Source of the DNA: Globicephala melas
Lineage: Eukaryota; Chordata; Mammalia; Artiodactyla; Delphinidae
NCBI RefSeq assembly: GCF_963455315.2
Contig: NC_083317.1
Coordinates: 34,311,792-34,375,791 of the forward strand
Direction of reading: 5' to 3'
DNA: 64,000 nt
Shown: positions 58,701 to 64,000 of the stretch, in pieces
Layout of the letters: each line of letters opens with the position of its first letter
How positions within the stretch are numbered: the first letter of the stretch is position 1
The notes under the pieces: generated by a model
What the model saw: the letters and a program-made list of their open reading frames with translations, nothing else
Told to the model about the DNA's origin: nothing
Databases searched by the model: none
Position numbers and translations under genes: made by a program

Positions 58701-58949
58701 AGAAACTTTTCTTACTTTGCTCACTCACGTGCAGGCTATTTAATGGTCTTGCTTAGCTCACACTCATTAGCAGACTTAATGATTTAGTGGATTACAACAT
58801 AAAAACTAAAATAACAACAGATTAAACTATCCAAAAAAAGAAGAAAATTCCTCAGAAGGTTTTCTCTTGTGAATCTCTCTGGAAAAGCTAGAAGTCCTAT
58901 TGTATTCAGTCTTTAGTCTAGAAAAGATGTGTAATTCAAATTATGACTT
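55791..58949. other. Mostly unique sequence
   Basis: 57140-57270 contains an old L2/MIR-type block (TGAATGCTTACTATACATCA, then GGCACTGTGGTAGGCACTGG). The rest shows no gene or repeat that I recognise. Confidence 0.5.
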
Positions 58950-59370
58950 CTCTGTACCATTTTTACTTCCTTGTTTTATTCCAGTTGCTGACTTTAATAA
59001 AATTGCCATCTTGTTTAGCCATCTCCTCCATTTTACCCTTAAATCCAAATGTTCACCAAGTTTTGTTGCTTCTTCCTTTTTCACCTTCACAATTCTCAAA
59101 GCCACCCACCAAGTCAATGACCTCCTTAGCTGACACGTGGATTCACTTTAACTCGTGTTTCCTTTTGCTGTCCACACTGCACAGCACTTCCAGATGAATC
59201 TTCCTCAAACATGGTTTGTAACACTTAATTCTCCTGCTTCAGAATAAATAAAGCAATCTATTGACAACATCATTTATCTAAATGTCTCTTCTTGTTATTC
59301 CAAGTCTTCTATAATCTGCTCCCACTCAATCTGATATTTAGTCTCTTCTAATCTATTTTTAATTAGCTGG
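58950..59370 (+). repeat. L2-like LINE remnant
   Basis: TCCACACTGCACAGCACTTCC, shortened to CACTGCACAGCACTTCCAGA, then AATCTTCCTCAAACATGG, TTCTCCTGCTTCAGAATAAA and AATCTGCTCCCACTCAATCT follow L2 order. Open frames here are pyrimidine-rich and have no domain. Confidence 0.5.
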
Positions 59371-59421
59371 GGGTTTGAATATATAACTCCTTAACCTCAG
59401 CATAAATCCCATAGCTTATAT

Positions 59422-59738
59422 CAAGGGTCTATAAACTATAAGCTGTGGACCAAATCTTCTCTATCACCTTGTTTTTATACAATCCATGGGCTAAGTATGA
59501 TTTCTACATTTTTAAACAGCTGGGAAAAATTAAAAATTCTATTTCACGATATGTGAAAATTATATCAAATTCAAATTTCAATGTCTATAAGTAAAGCTGT
59601 ATTGGAACATAGCCATGCTCATTTGTTTATATATTGTCTATGGCTGACTTCACACTAGAAAGCTGAGTTGAATAATTGCAACAGAAACCACATGGCCTAC
59701 AAAGTCTAAAATATTTACTATCTGACCCTTTACAGAAA
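59422..59738 (+). mobile_element. hAT-type nonautonomous DNA transposon
   Basis: CAAGGGTCTATAAACTATAAG, shortened to AAGGGTCTATAAACTATAAG, at the left; then GCTGTATTGGAACATAGCC, TATATTGTCTATGGCTGACT, GCAACAGAAACCACATGGCC and ATATTTACTATCTGACCC. These match a common mammalian hAT MITE (family name uncertain). The terminal repeats are decayed. Confidence 0.7.
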
Positions 59739-60114
59739 TATATATATTTCTCTATATATATTCATTTCCCTTTATTCAAAGCAATATATGCTAGCCATGT
59801 TATACTCTACTTCATAAGCAATTTTAAACATGAATCTCTTTTTGCAAACTTAGAAAAACATTTTCATCAAAATGCTACTTGGGGTGTAGTGAAAAATAAC
59901 AGCAGGAGAAGACGGGAAGGCAAGAGGCAACATAAGCATGGAGAAAGTGGAGAATTTAGTGAAAGAAAAAGGTAAGTAAGGAGGGCAACAGGGAGCAGAT
60001 TGTACAGACATAGAGGGAGAAAAACAGAATCAGAATTAAGTAAAAGTTAGAGCAATATCCCCAGTCAAGCCAACTCCTGCCATGCTGCCCTTTCTCCCTA
60101 TTAAAAAGAAAAAT

Positions 60115-60310
60115 AATTAGCTCTTACTTAAAAGATTTAGTTATTTATCAGTTAAGCCTCACAACAAACTGCAATTAAGGCAATAATGTTATTCTAAGTT
60201 ACGAGATGAAGGGTGTGAGACCTACAGATGTTGACCAAGTGACAGACCTGTAACTGTAACTTAGATATGATACCAACGCCCATTGTTATAACACCGCACT
60301 GCCTTTCGTT
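60115..60310 (-). repeat. MIR SINE
   Basis: AAGCCTCACAACAAACTGCAA, shortened to GCCTCACAACAAACTGCAAT, then TTGACCAAGTGACAGACCTG and CCGCACTGCCTTTCG follow the complement of MIR in order. Confidence 0.75.
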
Positions 60311-60554
60311 ATTCTTCAAGAGTTGTTCTTTATTCAGGAGTGTATGTTTAGTTCTTTAGAAAATCATGCATTTTTAAAATTACTATGGAATACTATCAAA
60401 TCTAAACTCAGTTTGCCTCTTACACTTAATAACTTCTTGTAAAATCCAGGTGTTGATTTTTACCTAAGAGGCTCCTGTGAGAAAGAGTAATCAAGAATTT
60501 TGTTGACCCAGGGAAATAAGCTACACTGGTAGGTTTCAAGGCTATTGACCAATG

Positions 60555-60785
60555 ATTAAATATCATCCTAATAGTGAATATTTATTGACCTCTTACTATG
60601 TTTCGGTCATACCTTTCTCACAATAATCTTAAAAGTTATGTACAATTAATATCCCTATCTGCATCATCACAGAAAAGTTTTGAGTAAATTGCCCAAAGTT
60701 ACAGAGCTCAGCAGAAGCTGGGATATGAACTTAAATGGACTAATACTAGAGCCATAAGATTAACAATTATGCCAGGTTGAGAAAA
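60555..60785 (-). repeat. MIR SINE
   Basis: TTTATTGACCTCTTACTATG, then TTCTCACAATAATCTTAAAA, AAATTGCCCAAAGTTACAGA and GCTGGGATATGAACTTAAA follow the complement of a near full MIR. Confidence 0.8.
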
Positions 60786-63700
60786 TCTTTAAAAGATTTA
60801 AATATATGAGACTCATGAAAACCTAAACGTATGAGACTTACATTAGTGGTTTCTATTTTTTTAAAAAAATGAATTACCTTGCTTTGATAAGGCAACAATT
60901 TGAATTTATAAGACTACTGAAGTGTTATCTTTGAAGTCAAAGCAGCACAGCATCATGATGAACAAACACTCACATGCGCCTGTGCATGCATACACGCACA
61001 ATTACAAACACAGTGGTAAGAAGTGCTACTGTGGTCGGGAAGATCCCAAATGGCATTAGGCTTATCAACTTAACAGTAAACAGGAACTCCTCTGTGATGA
61101 ATAGCATGCTTGGACCATAGTGTGGAGTTGCTTTAAGTTCAAGAAGTGTCTCTCCTTCAGGCAACACTCCAAGCCAGCTTTCCTCATGATCAGATCTTGG
61201 GACTGTTAATATAAAATGTTTGCTATCGTTACTGGGCTGTGAATGGTGCATAATGAACAGTCTGCCCCAGGGGGCCACAGTTCATGTAGCCCCCAAACAC
61301 TGATGAGGCCAGAGATTGAGATGTCTTTTCAATCTTATTACTATTTTTAAGTCGATTTCAAGATAAAAAAGTTCTCTGGAATGAGGCGGAGGAACCTCAC
61401 TGCTGCTGGCATAACCTTTTGCTGGTACATTGTCTTGGATGTTTCATCATCATAATGCAGTGTATTTCACAGGAACTGTACTATTTTAAAAGATAAATGC
61501 TAAAACTATAATGTAATATTTAGATACTCTTTTCCTGGAGGTCAATGTAAGGACACTGAGTAATTATATCATAACATGAGATACTTAATTACAGAGGTGC
61601 AAATATATGACCTCTACTAGATAAAGCCATTTTTATTACAGCAATTTCTCATTTTTTAGAAACACTTTTTCCCCATTTAGGAAGTCTGACACTGGAATAC
61701 ATCTTAACATCACAAAAGCAGATATAAATGTGTACATTTAGGGAGGTGATACCCTACCCCAAATGTTGATTTGACATCTTAAACTAGAGGGTCTCTTAAA
61801 AAGGAAAAAATAATGCAATGATTTAATATCAGTATGGTATCAAATTATTTGTTTTTAATTTAAGAAAGCATTTTCAGGGTTTTCCAGGGCTGTTAAAAAG
61901 TGAACATATTTGTCCGGATCACATGGAATGCTCACCACCTCCTCCTGACAAAGTAAAGCATTAATAGTGGCAGCAACCATTAACATTCTTGTCTCTCTTA
62001 CTGCTAAAACCAGCACCCTGCGACATAGTGAGAATTGAAAATTCCTGACCTTCAACTCGGTTGATTGGAAAGCTTTCATTAGAAGTTGGTTCTCTTATGG
62101 CCCCATAATCTATATTTTAAAGCTTATTATCCACTGTTTTAGCCATTGATAAGCTGACAGCTGTAAAACATTCATGAAAACACACTTGCAATCTTGATAA
62201 ATGCCTCCACTGTGTAATCTATTGCAGCAGTGATATGTATTACAATTATTTCTTAAAGTACCCCAAATTGACAAATTCACCTTGTTTATACACACATACA
62301 TAATGATGTAGTACTAGACCTAGATTTAGAATGATGCCCTTTTCTTTTATTATCAGGGAATTTTGCTTTCCCTACTCCTATAATTATTTAACATGAACAA
62401 CTTTCTTTTTCCATCCATCAAACAGCAGTGCTCACCAGGAATACAAATAACCAGAAGACAGTTAGCCTTAATAGTCAACAAAATGTTAATCATTATATAT
62501 ACTATGGTACATTTACCAACTTGTAATGTATTGTTTTCCTTTTCTCATATAGTGTGAAGAAATTTGCAGGCTTGCCTAAAAGGTTTCTTACAACGTAACT
62601 ATCAAAATGATTGTATAAGTAAAAAATAGAAGCAAACTTGTTTTTATTTAAAATTAAAAGTACAAAATTTAAAATATCCTGTGTAGATCCAGTAATAACT
62701 GAAATGTTCTCCTTTTACTTGAGTCTTCATTTGATTGAATATATTAAACATACAAATATCAGGACTTTAGATTATAGAAAATGTGTCTGAAAATACTTTC
62801 CAAAATATACCGCTGTAGACCTCTAGATGGCAAGCTTTAGTAAATTTTTAAAACTGGGCTGAATTCAGTTTCTTACCAACTCTGTCTAATCCACCTATTG
62901 AAATAAGTTTCTGTTAATAAGCTACTCAGAGGTATTTGTGCTCTTATGGAACAATGCATGAAAAGAGAAAATTATATTTTTTTCTGAAATTTAATCCTCT
63001 TCTTTGGGATAACCTAATCGTATCTACATGGTGTACTAGCATCTTCTAGCAGTGTCGTTTTGGTGTATGGGATGTTCTGGAAAAGTTTTACTTGATAGAT
63101 GATTTCAAGTGGTTTCTAAAATCAACTATTTATTTATAATTATAAAGATTAGCTACAGCTTTTATTTTAGGAATTTCAGAAACCTTATAGAATGACTTTT
63201 TAAAAGTCCTTTGAGAAACGTAAAGTATGAAATATGTGTGCATTTGTCATTAGAATTTCAATCATGCCCTTTACAAAACAAATACTAACAGAACAAATTT
63301 CCAAAGCATGAATCTTTTTGTGATACATCATTCATGTCTGTTTAATTCTATAATCACTGCTATTCCTTTAGTCAAGTTAAAAATATTTGTTTTGAATGCC
63401 AACTATATTCAAGAGTTGTCACGGGATGAACTGAAAAAAATTAGTAAGAGAGTTGATAATTAACATATATGCAAGTGGCGTTGAAAAGGACAAATTTACT
63501 TTGCATATAATATTATTAGCAAGAATGCTGAAATATGAACTCCAGTTATAGCTAGGATACATATGTTAAATCTTCAATGAGGACTTGAACTAATATCAAT
63601 ATCACTGGCTATGAGAAAGTCCATTATGTAGTGTGCTGGATATTATAGATCCGTTTCTGAAAGGTAGCTCGTCCTCAAACACATAGTAACTATAGAAAGA

Positions 63701-63924
63701 ATACTTAGCATCATGTCATACTGGCTACTGACCACAGCTGGGAATCTGCTCCAATTGGCATAAGCATCTGACAAAAGCTGGGACCAAGTTCTTTTCAAAT
63801 TCCAGATTCGGGTCACTAGGATGGGTCCCTGATCCAAGATGAACCAAAAAGAGTCTTTCCCTAAAGATTATAAAACTAGAAAAAGGGGAACAAATCTCTC
63901 TCTACTAGCCGAAGCTATAATATA
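60786..63924. other. Unique sequence; possible conserved non-coding block at 61850-62300
   Basis: No gene identified. A 74-codon minus frame at 62079-61855 (MKAFQSTELKVRNFQF to the end NPENAFLN) has protein-like composition but no domain I recognise and no splice context. The surrounding 61850-62300 is free of repeats and contains an AT-rich part with ATTACAATTATTTCTT. Confidence 0.45.
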
Positions 63925-64000
63925 GAGAGATAGAGAGATAGAGACAGAGATAGATATATGTAGAGATAGAGATTGAGATAGAGATAAACATAGAGATAGA
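63925..64000. repeat. GATA/GAGATA microsatellite at window edge
   Basis: Irregular AGATAGAG/GAGATA units on the plus strand continue to the last base, so the repeat probably runs past the window. Confidence 0.9.

Noticed and set aside
63925..64000. Regular spaced repeats, considered as a CRISPR-like array
   Set aside because: Units are 4-8 bases of GATA type without spacers; it is a microsatellite in a mammalian genome.

Overview
This is a mammalian nuclear window, AT-rich, with no host exon, tRNA, rRNA or CRISPR that I can support. The lineage call rests on SINEs. Seven copies belong to the tRNA-derived CHR families of Cetacea, hippopotamus and ruminants. Five are the short CHR-1-like form (starting GGGCTTCCCTGG, B box near GGTTCGTGCC, ending in a GTACCGC-A tail) and two are the longer CHR-2-like form. 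Together with artiodactyl-type L1 elements this points to a whale or dolphin. The window looks like a gene desert or a large intron.

Layout. 1-4205: antisense L1 with a long GC-rich 5' UTR, broken ORF1 and the ORF2 endonuclease; its 3' part lies off the left edge. 4205-7320: old unique sequence with a MIR scrap. 7320-12880: a nest in which an old antisense L1 is split by a 5'-truncated sense L1 (itself split by a CHR-1 SINE) and by a twin-primed (5'-inverted) L1. 12880-17535: unique. 17536-21420: one CHR-1 SINE and a patchwork of old L1 pieces. 21420-30350: mostly unique, with possible LTR and L2 remnants. 30350-33525: LTR-retroelement remnants, the clearest being an antisense ERV with a degraded env TM segment, a polypurine tract and a 3' LTR. 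34450-34656: CHR-1 SINE. 36900-37700: L2. 42669-43207: CHR-2 SINE abutting an MER1-like hAT transposon. 43646-43985: two MIRs. 45375-47459: MIR, truncated CHR-1, a 33-bp L1 scrap with its own target-site duplication (TSD), then a second twin-primed L1 with a perfect 16-bp TSD. 48030-50258: MIR plus CHR-1 and CHR-2 SINEs. 50259-64000: mostly unique, with a solo LTR at 55059-55790, old L2/MIR/hAT pieces and a GATA-type microsatellite at the right edge.

All recognisable coding sequence belongs to retroelements, and all of it is broken. No new biological system was found. The most informative content is structural: two L1 inversions whose breakpoints can be read to the base, layered insertions that give a relative chronology, and a recombined ERV remnant. 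Repeat family names are from recognition, not from a database search.
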